Shown here: positions 41,806-50,793 of the stretch, in pieces
Numbering within the stretch: position 1 is the first letter of the stretch
How the letters are laid out: every line of letters starts with the position of its first letter
Assembly (NCBI GenBank): GCA_045631525.1
Contig: JAZQUY010000028.1
Span: forward strand, 1-64,000
Direction: 5' to 3'
DNA length: 64,000 bases
From: SIG440 sp045631525
GTDB lineage: Bacteria; Bacillota; Clostridia; Monoglobales; Monoglobaceae
Program-made: the position numbers and the translations under genes
The notes under the pieces: generated by a model
What the model was told of the DNA's origin: nothing
What the model saw: only the letters and a program-made list of their open reading frames with translations
Databases searched by the model: none

Positions 41806-42913
41806 AAAAAATATTATGGCTGGGAAAAAGGTTGTTATAGGAATGTCAGGTGGCGTTGATTCAAGCGTTGCTGCCGCACTTCTTAAGGATAAGGGATATG
41901 ATGTTGTGGGGCTTACCATGCGTCTGTGGGACGGTGAAATGGTGAATGGGTGCCTCAGTGAGGGGACGTGCTGTTCCCTTTCTGCTGTGGAGGATGCACG
42001 GTATGTCTGCTATAAGCTTGGAATTGAGCATCATGTTATGGATTTTCGTGCTGATTTCGAGAAATATGTAATTGACTATTTTGTGGATGAGTATAAAAAC
42101 GGAAGAACGCCAAATCCGTGTATTGCTTGCAACAAGTTTTTGAAATTTGATGCTATGCTGAAAAAGGCGGGGCTTTTGGGCGCTGACTATGTGGCAACGG
42201 GGCATTATGCAAAAATAGAGTTTGATGAAAAGTCTGGACGGTATCTGCTTAAATGTGCCGAGGCCTTAGGGAAAGACCAGACCTATGCCCTTTATTCGTT
42301 GACACAGGAGCAACTTTCGAAGACTTTGATGCCTCTTGGGGAGCTTGGTGGAAAGGAAGAAACCAGAAAGATTGCTGAAGAGAGGGGCCTTGTAACGGCC
42401 AAAAAACCTGACAGTATGGAGATTTGTTTTGTTCCTGACAATGATTATGCCGGATTTATAGAAAGGCGTACCGGGGAAGAGACTATCCCCGGAGATTTTG
42501 TGGATGAGGATGGAAATGTTCTTGGAAAGCACAAGGGTATAATTCACTATACAGTCGGTCAGCGAAAAGGTCTTGGAGTGACATTTGGAAAGCCTATGTT
42601 TGTGCTAAAGATTGATGCAGAAAAAAATCAGGTGGTTTTGGGCGAGAAAGGCACAGAATTTTCATCAGAATTGATGGCGGAAAAGCTTAATTTCATTCCG
42701 ATTGACGCTCCAAGTGAGCCTATGAGGGTGTTGGCAAAGGTAAGATACAGCGCAAAACCGGCACTTGCTACGGTTATACCGATTGGAGAAGATAAGGCGA
42801 GGGTTATATTTGATGAGCCGCAGAGGGCAATAACGCCGGGACAGGCAGTAGTTTTTTATGAAACCGATGGAGAATGTGTGATCGGTGGCGGAATTATCAC
42901 AGGAGAGAAATAA
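41792..42913 (+). CDS. mnmA: tRNA-specific 2-thiouridylase
   Basis: MnmA thiolates U34 of Lys, Glu and Gln tRNAs using sulfur passed from a cysteine desulfurase, which matches its place after nifS. The 373-aa protein has the P-loop-like GMSGGVDSS, catalytic cysteines in NPCIACNKF near 104-112 and MEICFVPDND near 205-214, and the C-terminal barrel. The start is ambiguous. ATG 41792 has AAAAGG 7 bases upstream but both lie in a hairpin, while ATG 41816 gives the usual N-terminus (MAGKKVV) but has no ribosome site. The stop overlaps the helicase start by one base. Confidence 0.93.
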   Translation: MSAFLKNIMAGKKVVIGMSGGVDSSVAAALLKDKGYDVVGLTMRLWDGEMVNGCLSEGTCCSLSAVEDARYVCYKLGIEHHVMDFRADFEKYVIDYFVDEYKNGRTPNPCIACNKFLKFDAMLKKAGLLGADYVATGHYAKIEFDEKSGRYLLKCAEALGKDQTYALYSLTQEQLSKTLMPLGELGGKEETRKIAEERGLVTAKKPDSMEICFVPDNDYAGFIERRTGEETIPGDFVDEDGNVLGKHKGIIHYTVGQRKGLGVTFGKPMFVLKIDAEKNQVVLGEKGTEFSSELMAEKLNFIPIDAPSEPMRVLAKVRYSAKPALATVIPIGEDKARVIFDEPQRAITPGQAVVFYETDGECVIGGGIITGEK

Positions 42914-45279
42914 TGAATTTTTTTGATATCAGAAAAAGAATAATTGAAAATGAATATAAGCATTTAAACGGAAAACAGCTTGAGGCAGTGGTGAATACCG
43001 ACGGACCCCTTTTGGTTATTGCGGGTGCAGGCTCGGGTAAGACCACTGTTATTATACATAAAATTGCACATCTTCTCACCTTTGGCAAAGCATATTTTGA
43101 TGAAGTAATGCCAAAAGGGATAACTGATGAAGAGATTGAAATTCTTGATTGGTTCGGGAAAGGCGAGATTGAGGAAATTCCGCCTCAGCTCACTGAATAT
43201 TTGTCGGTTTACCCGGTGAGACCATACAATGTCCTTGCAATAACCTTTACAAACAAGGCGGCGGCAGAGCTGAAATCAAGACTTTCTCAAAAGCTTGGAG
43301 ATGCAGGGAACGATGTGTGGGCATCTACTTTCCACTCTTCCTGTGTGAAAATTTTGAGGCGGGACATTGACAGAATCGGATACGACAAAAGCTTTGTGAT
43401 TTTTGACACCTCTGACCAGCAGACTGTTATCAAAGAGTGTCTCAAGGATTTAAATCTTGATTCAAAGGAATTTTCACCAAAGGCGATAGCTGGTGCAATA
43501 AGTCAGGCGAAGAATGAGCTTGTTTATCCTGATGATTATGAAAGAATTTTCAAGGCGGACTTTTTTAAGTCGGTGGTGGCAAAGGTTTACCACCTTTACC
43601 AGAGAAAGCTTAAAGCCAACAATGCTCTTGATTTTGATGACCTTATTATGTGCACTGTGAAGCTTTTTGAAGAAAATCCTGATGTTCTTGAATTTTATCA
43701 GAATAAGTTTAAATATATACTGGTTGATGAGTATCAGGACACAAACCACGCCCAGTACCGCTTGGTAAGTCTGTTGGCGGCTAAACACAAAAATATTTGT
43801 GTGGTTGGTGATGATGACCAGAGTATCTATAAGTTCCGTGGTGCAGATATTTCAAACATACTGGGCTTTGAGGACGAGTTTGAAAACGCAAAGGTGATAA
43901 AGCTTGAAGAAAATTATCGCAGTACGCAGAATATTTTGAGTGCTGCAAATGAGGTTATTGCCAACAATCACGGCAGAAAACAAAAAAAGCTCTGGACCCA
44001 GAATGGCGAGGGCGAGCTTGTTACTGTTTATAATGCGGGAAATGAGCATGACGAGGCGAGGTTTATTGCTGAAAAAATAAGAGAGGGATATGAGGCGGGA
44101 CAGAGCTTTAATAATTTTGCTATACTTTATCGCATGAATGCTCAGTCGCGAGTGGTGGAGGATACCCTTCTTCGCAGTGCTGTTCCGTACAGAGTCTTTG
44201 GCGGGCTCAGGTTCTATGACAGAAAGGAAATCAAGGACCTTACGTCATATCTCAGACTTATTCAGAATGAAAGCGACAATGTGGCTTTTTCAAGAATTGT
44301 AAATGAGCCAAAACGTGGAATTGGTGATACCACCGTTCAAAAGGTTTCGAATATTGCTTTTGAAAACGGAATTTCTGCACTTGAAGTTTCGAGAAATTCA
44401 GGGGAATATAGCGAGCTTTCACGTGCTGCTGCAAAGCTTTCGGAGTTTGCTCTGCTTATTGATGATTTGAGGAAAAAGCTTGAAATGGGTATAAGCCTTG
44501 AAGATTTTGTGGAGGCGGTTATGACAGAGAGCGGCATGCTTTCTGCCCTTGAAAAAGAGGATACCGTTGAAAGCCGGACAAGAATTGAAAACCTTAAGGA
44601 ATTTTTGTCCATGGTTCAGCAAGCGGTCAAAGAAAATCCGGAAACTGCACTTTTTGACTTGCTCGAAAATATTTCTCTTGTGGCGGATGTTGATAATTAT
44701 GACGAGGCGCAAGAAACCGTTACCCTTATGACGCTTCACAGTGCAAAGGGCCTTGAATTTAAAAATGTGTTTCTTGTAGGTATGGAAGAGGGTATTTTCC
44801 CGGGCGTTCGGTCCATGGGAATGGACGAAGAAATGGAAGAAGAGCGCAGGCTTTGTTATGTGGGAATAACCCGTGCAAAGGAAAGGCTTTATCTTACTCA
44901 TACAGACACAAGGACACTGTTTGGAACAACAAAGTTCAACATTATGTCAAGGTTTTTAAAGGAAATACCAAAGGCACTGAAAAATGAGGAATCATCAAAG
45001 AAAGTGCAGTATGACGGCTTTGATTATGTGAAGACAGAAACACCGAAAATGGATACTTCTGTGTTCAAGTCGTCGGCTTATCAAAAACCAAAGACGGAAA
45101 ATGTTGCGCCTGTTCTTGATTTTGCCATTGGTGACAGGGTCAACCACCGCAAGTTTGGTGAGGGAACTGTGCTCGAGGCAAAGGCGATTGGGGCTGATAT
45201 GTTCCTCAGAGTGAAGTTTGATACCGTGGGCGAGAAGAATCTTATGGCGGCTTATGTTCAGCTGGAAAAAGTCGATTGA
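42913..45279 (+). CDS. UvrD/PcrA-type superfamily 1A DNA helicase
   Basis: This ATP-driven 3'-5' helicase acts in repair and replication restart. The 788-aa protein starts at ATG 42913 (TAATG overlap with mnmA, AGGAGAG upstream). All SF1A motifs are present: GAGSGKTT near 37, ITFTNKAAAELK near 110, DEYQDTNHAQ near 272, GDDDQSIYKFRGAD near 299, LHSAKGLEF near 620, and VGITRAKERLYL near 662. About 45 extra residues lie between motifs I and Ia, including an acidic stretch, compared with standard PcrA. I recall similar insertions in other clostridial UvrD proteins. The C-terminal FAIGDRVNHRKFGEGTV is a Tudor-like PcrA tail. Confidence 0.93.
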   Translation: MNFFDIRKRIIENEYKHLNGKQLEAVVNTDGPLLVIAGAGSGKTTVIIHKIAHLLTFGKAYFDEVMPKGITDEEIEILDWFGKGEIEEIPPQLTEYLSVYPVRPYNVLAITFTNKAAAELKSRLSQKLGDAGNDVWASTFHSSCVKILRRDIDRIGYDKSFVIFDTSDQQTVIKECLKDLNLDSKEFSPKAIAGAISQAKNELVYPDDYERIFKADFFKSVVAKVYHLYQRKLKANNALDFDDLIMCTVKLFEENPDVLEFYQNKFKYILVDEYQDTNHAQYRLVSLLAAKHKNICVVGDDDQSIYKFRGADISNILGFEDEFENAKVIKLEENYRSTQNILSAANEVIANNHGRKQKKLWTQNGEGELVTVYNAGNEHDEARFIAEKIREGYEAGQSFNNFAILYRMNAQSRVVEDTLLRSAVPYRVFGGLRFYDRKEIKDLTSYLRLIQNESDNVAFSRIVNEPKRGIGDTTVQKVSNIAFENGISALEVSRNSGEYSELSRAAAKLSEFALLIDDLRKKLEMGISLEDFVEAVMTESGMLSALEKEDTVESRTRIENLKEFLSMVQQAVKENPETALFDLLENISLVADVDNYDEAQETVTLMTLHSAKGLEFKNVFLVGMEEGIFPGVRSMGMDEEMEEERRLCYVGITRAKERLYLTHTDTRTLFGTTKFNIMSRFLKEIPKALKNEESSKKVQYDGFDYVKTETPKMDTSVFKSSAYQKPKTENVAPVLDFAIGDRVNHRKFGEGTVLEAKAIGADMFLRVKFDTVGEKNLMAAYVQLEKVD

Positions 45280-45296
45280 TAAAGGTGTGAGAAAAT

Positions 45297-46034
45297 ATGT
45301 ATAACGATTTTGCAGAGGTGTATGACAAGCTTCAGGATGCGGACTATGAGGCTTTTTGCGATTATTATGAAGAGATTTTTAAGAGGCTCGGGATAAAGCC
45401 TGAGCTTGTTCTTGATGTGGCTTGCGGCACGGGGAACATAACCATTCCTATGGCAAAACGCGGCTATGATATGATAGGACTTGACCTTTCCTGTGAGATG
45501 CTGAATATAGCAAGGGAAAAGGCACATGATGAGGGGCTTGATATACTGTTCCTCAATCAGGATATGTGCGAGATGGAGCTTTATGGAACGGTGGATGCCG
45601 CAGTTTGCGCTCTTGACGGGGTGAATTACATAACCGATAAAAAGGACTTGGAGAAGTTTTTTGCACTTATAAATAATTATTTAAATCCTGGGGGAGTGTT
45701 CATTTTTGATATAAATAGCGTTCACAAACTGAGGGATATTTTGGGCGAAAATACCTTTGTCAATGAGGAAGACGGAATCTTTTATGTGTGGCAAAGCGAG
45801 TTCAGCGAGGAAACTCGTGTGTGTGATTTTGATTTATCTTTCTTTGTGGAAAGAGAGGACGGAAGCTATACCCGTTTTGATGAATTTCAGCAGGAACGGG
45901 CTTATACAAAAGAAGAACTCACAGAAATTGCAACCGCTAAAGGTCTTGGTGTGACAGGGGTTTACAAGGATTTTGGTTTTTCGACGGCAGACGATCAGGA
46001 TGAGAGGATTTTTTTCGTTCTTTCTAAAAAATAG
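45297..46034 (+). CDS. Class I SAM-dependent methyltransferase, substrate unknown
   Basis: The 245-aa protein has the Rossmann-type SAM site DVACGTGNITIPMAKRG near residues 39-55 and the post-motif DLSCEML near 62-68. Its C-terminal half (DFDLSFFVERED) resembles small-molecule methyltransferases of the Methyltransf_25 type. The substrate cannot be read from the sequence. It starts 17 bases after the helicase gene with an AAGGTG site and is probably the last gene of that transcript, since the csp promoter begins right after its stop codon. Confidence 0.85.
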   Translation: MYNDFAEVYDKLQDADYEAFCDYYEEIFKRLGIKPELVLDVACGTGNITIPMAKRGYDMIGLDLSCEMLNIAREKAHDEGLDILFLNQDMCEMELYGTVDAAVCALDGVNYITDKKDLEKFFALINNYLNPGGVFIFDINSVHKLRDILGENTFVNEEDGIFYVWQSEFSEETRVCDFDLSFFVEREDGSYTRFDEFQQERAYTKEELTEIATAKGLGVTGVYKDFGFSTADDQDERIFFVLSKK

Positions 46035-46035
46035 G

Positions 46036-46064
46036 TTGACAGAAAATGGAAATTGTGATATACT
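46036..46064 (+). promoter_or_regulatory. Sigma-A promoter of the cold-shock gene
   Basis: TTGACA (46036-46041), 17-base spacer, TATACT (46059-46064). The -35 box starts two bases after the upstream stop codon. Confidence 0.88.
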
Positions 46065-46113
46065 AAAAATCGTGGACAACATGAGTTGACCTAAGAATTG
46101 GAGGAACAGTTTT

Positions 46114-46314
46114 ATGCAAAAAGGCAAGGTTAAATGGTTCAATGCTGAAAAAGGTTTTGGTTTTATTGAAACCGAGGAAGGAACAGATGTTTTCGTTCAT
46201 TTTTCAGCGATTGCCATGGACGGCTACAAGACCCTGGAAGAGGGCGCAGAAGTTGAATTTGAGGTTGTCGAAGGAGCTAAGGGACCGCAGGCGGCGAACG
46301 TTACCCGCGTATAA
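46114..46314 (+). CDS. Cold-shock protein
   Basis: A small OB-fold RNA chaperone. The 66-aa protein shows both RNA-binding motifs, KGFGFIE (RNP1) near 15-21 and VFVHFSAI (RNP2) near 27-34, and the conserved N-terminus KGKVKWFNAEKG. TTGGAGG precedes the ATG. It has its own promoter and terminator. Several paralogues are usual in Firmicutes, so no specific letter is assigned. Confidence 0.96.
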   Translation: MQKGKVKWFNAEKGFGFIETEEGTDVFVHFSAIAMDGYKTLEEGAEVEFEVVEGAKGPQAANVTRV

Positions 46315-46348
46315 TCCTTTTCAATATACGATAAACACAAACAGACTT

Positions 46349-46378
46349 AAAATCGGCTCACTTGTGAGCCGATTTTTT
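46349..46378 (+). terminator. Terminator after the cold-shock gene
   Basis: AAAATCGGCTCAC (46349-46361) pairs with GTGAGCCGATTTT (46364-46376), followed by more T. Confidence 0.95.
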
Positions 46379-46407
46379 ATAAGAAACAAAAGAAAGGTTT
46401 TGATAAA

Positions 46408-47292
46408 ATGCCTGATAAACTTATAAAAGCAGTTACCAAAAACGGATTCATAAGAATTTATGCGATAAATTCCAAAGGGCTGGTTGAAAAGGCGAGAAAG
46501 TTCCACAGTACTATGCCCGTAGGGACTGCGGCACTGGGAAGACTTCTTACAGGTGCGGCGCTTATGGGTGCTATGCTCAAGGATGAGGGAACGTCACTTA
46601 CGCTCCAGCTTCGTGGGGATGGCCCTCTCGGCAGAGTTATGGCTGTTTCAAATTCAAAAGGACATGTAAAGGGGTACATTGAAAACCCTTTGGCAGAGCT
46701 TCCGCTTAACCATTTAGGCAAGCTTGATGTTGGTGGCGGAATTGGCACAAACGGCTATTTGAGTGTTGTCAAGGATATGAATATGAAAGAGCCGTATATC
46801 GGGCAGGTTCCTATCCAGACGGGTGAAATAGGTGATGACCTTGCGTTTTATTTTGCACAGTCAGAGCAGGTTCCAAGTCTTGTTGCTCTTGGGGTTTTGG
46901 TTGACAGAGATTACAGTGTGAAACAGGCAGGGGGCTTTATTGTTCAGATTATGCCTGACTGTGACGAATTTAACCTGAAAAAGTTTGAAAAGACTGCTGA
47001 AAAAATAACAAGCGTCACGGGAATGCTGGAAAAAGGTCTTTCGGTTGAAGAAATTGTCCGTGCTGTTATGGGGGATTTTGAGATTGATATTCTTGAGGAA
47101 ACCGAAGCGGATTATCACTGTGATTGCTCAGATGAACGTATGCGCCGAGCTATTATCAGCCTTGGGAAAAAGGAAATTCAGGATATTATTGATGAGCAGG
47201 GTGAGGCAGAGATTGTATGTCAGTTCTGCAATAAAGGATATAATTATGATAGAACGGACCTTGTTGAAATGCTTGAAAAAGCAAAAAAATAA
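46408..47292 (+). CDS. hslO: Redox-regulated chaperone Hsp33
   Basis: Hsp33 is activated by oxidation to hold unfolding proteins. The 294-aa protein has the typical N-terminal domain (LLTGAALMGAMLK near 47-59, GDGPLGRV near 71-78) and the C-terminal zinc switch with CDC near residue 235 and CQFC near 271. This is the CxC...CxxC set that binds zinc when reduced. AAAGG precedes the ATG. It is monocistronic, with a shared terminator at 47298-47327 facing spoVB. Confidence 0.95.
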   Translation: MPDKLIKAVTKNGFIRIYAINSKGLVEKARKFHSTMPVGTAALGRLLTGAALMGAMLKDEGTSLTLQLRGDGPLGRVMAVSNSKGHVKGYIENPLAELPLNHLGKLDVGGGIGTNGYLSVVKDMNMKEPYIGQVPIQTGEIGDDLAFYFAQSEQVPSLVALGVLVDRDYSVKQAGGFIVQIMPDCDEFNLKKFEKTAEKITSVTGMLEKGLSVEEIVRAVMGDFEIDILEETEADYHCDCSDERMRRAIISLGKKEIQDIIDEQGEAEIVCQFCNKGYNYDRTDLVEMLEKAKK

Positions 47293-47297
47293 AAGTG

Positions 47298-47327
47298 AAA
47301 AGCCGAGGGAAACCTCGGCTTTTTTAG
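47298..47327. terminator. Bidirectional terminator between hslO and spoVB
   Basis: AAAAGCCGAGG and CCTCGGCTTTT form an 11-bp stem around GAAA. TTTT follows on the plus strand, and the A-rich stretch upstream gives T residues on the minus strand. Confidence 0.9.
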
Positions 47328-48850
47328 TTTCCTGAAAACATCCGCCCCAGTAGCCATGAAATATCGCTGCGGAGATTTTTTGAGAAAAGGGTGCTTGAAA
47401 AAAGATAGAGTAGAATGGTGAAGATTATTGCAAAAACAACTTCAAGTGGTGTTTGGGTGAGAAAAAATGGCAGGAAGATAGCGGAAATGCAAAAAGTGAA
47501 AAAGGTGGCTGCAAGGTGCTTTAAAAACCATCCTGAAAGCTCGAAACGTGTTTTGGTTGATTTTATTACAGTCGAAAGGGTCAGACTCGCGGTTAAAAGA
47601 TTGCTGAAAATTACGGTGAAAAACAGTGCCTTTTCGCCAAAATGTGGCACGAGTATGAAAATAGAGCTGAGGCGGAATATGTTGTCGGAAAGACTAAAAA
47701 CAAGCAGTTTTGTTTGTTTTCCGAGTCCTCCTAAAATTCCACAGCATACGGAGTCAATAAACATAACGGGCGAAAGTAGAGCGATGGTTTTTATGGAATG
47801 TGAAAGATGGGGAGCGGAGTAGACTAAAGAGGAAAGCTCACTTGAAAAAATCACAAGAACTGTGCAGGTCAAAAATCCGCCAAGCGCGGCAAACCGCATA
47901 ATCCGTGAAATCAAAGTTTTGAGTCTGAGTCTGCTTTTCATTCCGTCGGCACGGGAGATTTCAGGAACAAGCAAGGTCAGACAGGACGATAAAAGCGTTA
48001 GAGGGAAAACAACCAAGGGCATCACCATTCCGTAGAGGCTTCCGTAGGACTTAAGGGCGGCAGTGTGGGAGAGTCCTGATTTCTTGAGTGCTGAAACAAT
48101 GAAGACGCTTTCGTTCATGCGGAGAAAAGACCCCATCAGCGATGTGGTCATTGCTGGTAGGGCAATCTTCATCAGGGGAGAAAAAACTGCGGTTTGTAAC
48201 GCGACACTTTCGGGGTTGTGGCGAAATTTTGTATAAAATAGTGAGAGGTAGAGACAAGATGAAAATTCGCCCAGAGAAATTCCAAGAAACACAGCCTCGC
48301 AGCCGTGGGGGATGCCCAAAGGGAGAAGATGCTTTAAAAGAAAGGTTGTTGCTGTTATCTTTACAGCTTGTTCAAGAAACTCGGAGGAGGCGGGGATTAG
48401 AACCTTTCGAGAAGCATAAAAGTAACCCTTGATGCAGTATGAGATGCTCATAAAGAGGATGCTGGGGGAAAGGTAAATTATACTTCTTGCAGCTCGGGGT
48501 TCTTTGAGGAATGAGGTTGCTATATTTTCTGAAAAAAGGAAGACGGCTGAGATTGCTCCGAAACTTAAAACTGTTACTGAGAAAATAGCACAGTTCATGG
48601 TTTTGTTTATGGAGGAATAGTCTTTTTTTGTATAGAGACTGGACAGAGTTTTGGAGACGGCAACGCCGAAGCCCCCCGTGGCAAAAGTGAGGATAAGCCC
48701 ATGAAATGAAAAAACCAGAGAAAGTATGCCCATTCCCTCGCTACCCAGCTGTTTTGAATAATAGGCACGGAACAAAAAGTCCACAGTTTTTGCGATTATT
48801 CCGGATAAGGTGAGGAAAGCGGCGCTTCTCAAAACGTTTTGTTTGCTCAA
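47324..48850 (-). CDS. spoVB: SpoVB-like MATE/MOP flippase
   Basis: This 508-aa polytopic membrane protein resembles SpoVB/MurJ-like lipid flippases of the polysaccharide-export superfamily, needed for spore cortex formation in Bacillus. The N-terminus LRSAAFLTLSGIIAKTVDFLFR (in pieces) and LGSEGMGILSLVFS are characteristic, with about 14 hydrophobic segments. The start is a TTG at 48850, behind GAGGTG 6-7 bases upstream; no ATG fits. It lies 20 bases after the spoIID stop on the same strand, so a spoIID-spoVB transcript is likely. Other flippase paralogues cannot be excluded. Confidence 0.85.
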   Translation of the reverse strand: MSKQNVLRSAAFLTLSGIIAKTVDFLFRAYYSKQLGSEGMGILSLVFSFHGLILTFATGGFGVAVSKTLSSLYTKKDYSSINKTMNCAIFSVTVLSFGAISAVFLFSENIATSFLKEPRAARSIIYLSPSILFMSISYCIKGYFYASRKVLIPASSEFLEQAVKITATTFLLKHLLPLGIPHGCEAVFLGISLGEFSSCLYLSLFYTKFRHNPESVALQTAVFSPLMKIALPAMTTSLMGSFLRMNESVFIVSALKKSGLSHTAALKSYGSLYGMVMPLVVFPLTLLSSCLTLLVPEISRADGMKSRLRLKTLISRIMRFAALGGFLTCTVLVIFSSELSSLVYSAPHLSHSIKTIALLSPVMFIDSVCCGILGGLGKQTKLLVFSLSDNIFRLSSIFILVPHFGEKALFFTVIFSNLLTASLTLSTVIKSTKTRFELSGWFLKHLAATFFTFCISAIFLPFFLTQTPLEVVFAIIFTILLYLFSSTLFSKNLRSDISWLLGRMFSGN

Positions 48851-48870
48851 AAAAACACCTCGTTTTTATG

Positions 48871-49839
48871 TTAAAGCTTTGAAAATTCTATATCGGTATA
48901 GTAGTGGCTGAGTATTTCTTTGTATGGGTGTCCCTCTTTTGCCATATAGTTTGCGCCTGTCTGGCTCATGCCAACACCGTGACCATAGCCTTTCACGGTA
49001 AAGGTTATGGAATTCTTATCCTGTGAAATAGTGAAATTTGCGGATTTGAGCCCCAAAATGCTGCGAAGCTCGGTGCCCTTGAAGGTTTTGCCCGAGATGT
49101 TTATACTCCGGACGCTTCCGCCCTCTGTCCTCTGTGGCTCGCTTATTGACGGTGATTTTGACGGGTCAAGGGGCTCGCTTAGGTGAGGGTTTAGCTTTTC
49201 TGCAAATTCTGAGTGGGTGAATGTGACGGTTGAAACATTGTTTTCGGAAAGAGCTTCGCCGTAGCTTTCCACGGATCTAAGGTATGGGCGACTGCTGCTC
49301 CAGACATCCTCGGAATTCTCGGTTTTTCCGCCGCTGGAGGCAAAGAAAAAGGCTTCCACAACCTCGGCGTTATAGGTCATATATTCGCCCCTGGTGGATT
49401 TTACGGCGTTTGTGAGCTTTTTCCAGTATTTGTTTTTGTCACCCTTTTTCCATTTTGCTTTGGCATCTTCGTCCGAAAGCCAGCCTTTGCAATGATTTGG
49501 GTCCGTGCAGACCTGAGCTTCCGGGTGGTCGGGATTTCCCCCATCCATTTTGCTGATTATATAGCTTCTGGCGGCAACCGCTTGGGCTTTCAGTGCTTCT
49601 TCTTCGTATGATGCGGGCATTTCCGCTGCCAGAACTCCCACAAGATAGGTTTCAAGAGAAATTTTTTCTGTGACATTGGTTTTCACATTTAATGTGGTTA
49701 TTGTATCAGAAATTTCCCCTTTGTTTGAAAAGGGAAACGAAATCAGGCTTTCGGTAGCGCGGGAGAAGGTTAGCCCCATCATCATCGGTATAATCAGCGG
49801 CAGCAAAATATAGAAAACGGGAATACATAGTTTTTTCAT
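48871..49839 (-). CDS. spoIID: Stage II sporulation protein D (peptidoglycan lytic transglycosylase)
   Basis: SpoIID cuts peptidoglycan strands during engulfment, with SpoIIM and SpoIIP. The 322-aa protein has an N-terminal membrane anchor (residues 3-23), the SpoIID/LytB domain with the catalytic-glutamate region VLAAEMPASYEEEALKAQ (E73), AARSYIISKM, a metal-site region with HCKGW and the C-terminal GHGVGMSQTGAN motif. Family length is normal. In Bacillus it is under sigma-E; the upstream region here is AT-rich, but I cannot assign a sigma-E box with confidence. Confidence 0.94.
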   Translation of the reverse strand: MKKLCIPVFYILLPLIIPMMMGLTFSRATESLISFPFSNKGEISDTITTLNVKTNVTEKISLETYLVGVLAAEMPASYEEEALKAQAVAARSYIISKMDGGNPDHPEAQVCTDPNHCKGWLSDEDAKAKWKKGDKNKYWKKLTNAVKSTRGEYMTYNAEVVEAFFFASSGGKTENSEDVWSSSRPYLRSVESYGEALSENNVSTVTFTHSEFAEKLNPHLSEPLDPSKSPSISEPQRTEGGSVRSINISGKTFKGTELRSILGLKSANFTISQDKNSITFTVKGYGHGVGMSQTGANYMAKEGHPYKEILSHYYTDIEFSKL

Positions 49840-50031
49840 AAGTTATCATCCTTTTAATGTTTATTATAAAGTATATTTTGAGGGTGGCTTTATTATGCTG
49901 TCAGAGTGGGGGAAAGTTTCTTTCCGCCTCATCCGGGTTGCTTTGAATGATCTATACAGAAAGGGTTTGCTTTTTTATTTTTTGGGATAATTCAATAGAA
50001 ATAGATAATTTAATAAAAATTAACAAATTTG

Positions 50032-50060
50032 TTGACTACAAAGTGTATTTGTGCTATAAT
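50032..50060 (+). promoter_or_regulatory. Sigma-A promoter of the zinc-ribbon membrane protein gene
   Basis: TTGACT (50032-50037), 17-base spacer, TATAAT (50055-50060). The 250-base gap upstream also holds a GGAAAG-TTT-CTTTCC hairpin near 49910-49925 of unknown role. Confidence 0.82.
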
Positions 50061-50091
50061 TTGGTTATAAAATTTGAGAGGTAAATTATCT

Positions 50092-50625
50092 ATGGCAACT
50101 TATGTAACAAAGAAATGTCCACATTGTGGATTTGTATATCAAAATTTCAAAAGCGGTGAACAACGCAAATATGGTTGTCCTTATAAAACTTGTACAAGAT
50201 GTTCAAACAATTATTGGGATACAGATATTGTAGAACCTGCTTTGCACGGATACGAAAATTCATATGAAACAAGACAGGAAGTTAATCGTGCTATTGTAAT
50301 GGTTTTATACACACCTATGGCATTGCTGCTGTTAGGTCTTGTCATATGGTTTTTGATGGAAGGTGAAAAGATAGGACTTGCTGCCATTGCAATGGGGGTA
50401 GGTATAATGTGGATGGTAGCTTTACATATCAAACAAAAGATTTATGACGAAAAACATTGGAATGACATTGTAGCAAATAGACAAAAAGATTATGATAAGT
50501 CTATGGAACGGTTAAAGGATACCAACTATCTTACAGCACTTGCTAGTTTTGATAAATTAGCGAAAAAACTGTTGGAAGAGCGTATAAATGGGGAAACAGA
50601 GCATTATGCAAATCGTCCGCAATAG
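50092..50625 (+). CDS. Zinc-ribbon, two-transmembrane protein of unknown function
   Basis: I do not recognise a named family. The 177-aa product (start ATG 50092 behind GAGAGG; an upstream TTG at 50074 is less likely) begins with CPHC at residues 9-12 and CTRC at 34-37, a likely zinc ribbon with an extra Cys at 29. Two membrane segments follow at about 62-84 and 89-108, and a charged cytoplasmic tail has repeated Lys/Glu helices. The gene is more AT-rich, with more TTA, ATA and AGA codons than its neighbours. It has its own promoter and terminator, which suggests recent acquisition as a single-gene cassette. Confidence 0.72.
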   Translation: MATYVTKKCPHCGFVYQNFKSGEQRKYGCPYKTCTRCSNNYWDTDIVEPALHGYENSYETRQEVNRAIVMVLYTPMALLLLGLVIWFLMEGEKIGLAAIAMGVGIMWMVALHIKQKIYDEKHWNDIVANRQKDYDKSMERLKDTNYLTALASFDKLAKKLLEERINGETEHYANRPQ

Positions 50626-50646
50626 AGTTAAATTATAACAAAATTA

Positions 50647-50682
50647 AAAATAAGCATAGCCAAAAACTATGCTTATTTTTTT
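50647..50682 (+). terminator. Terminator after the zinc-ribbon protein gene
   Basis: AAAATAAGCATAG (50647-50659) pairs with CTATGCTTATTTT (50667-50679), followed by T residues. Confidence 0.93.
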
Positions 50683-50754
50683 ATGAAACATATTTTTATA
50701 AAATTTCGGCGAAATGTTTATTGTGTACAAAATAAAGTTATGGAAGAAAAAAGC

Positions 50755-50783
50755 TTGACAATATGAAAAAAATGTAATATAAT
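50755..50783 (+). promoter_or_regulatory. Sigma-A promoter of the rpsF-ssb-rpsR operon
   Basis: TTGACA (50755-50760), 17-base spacer, TATAAT (50778-50783), a consensus promoter. Confidence 0.9.
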
Positions 50784-50793
50784 CTATTGGTTA

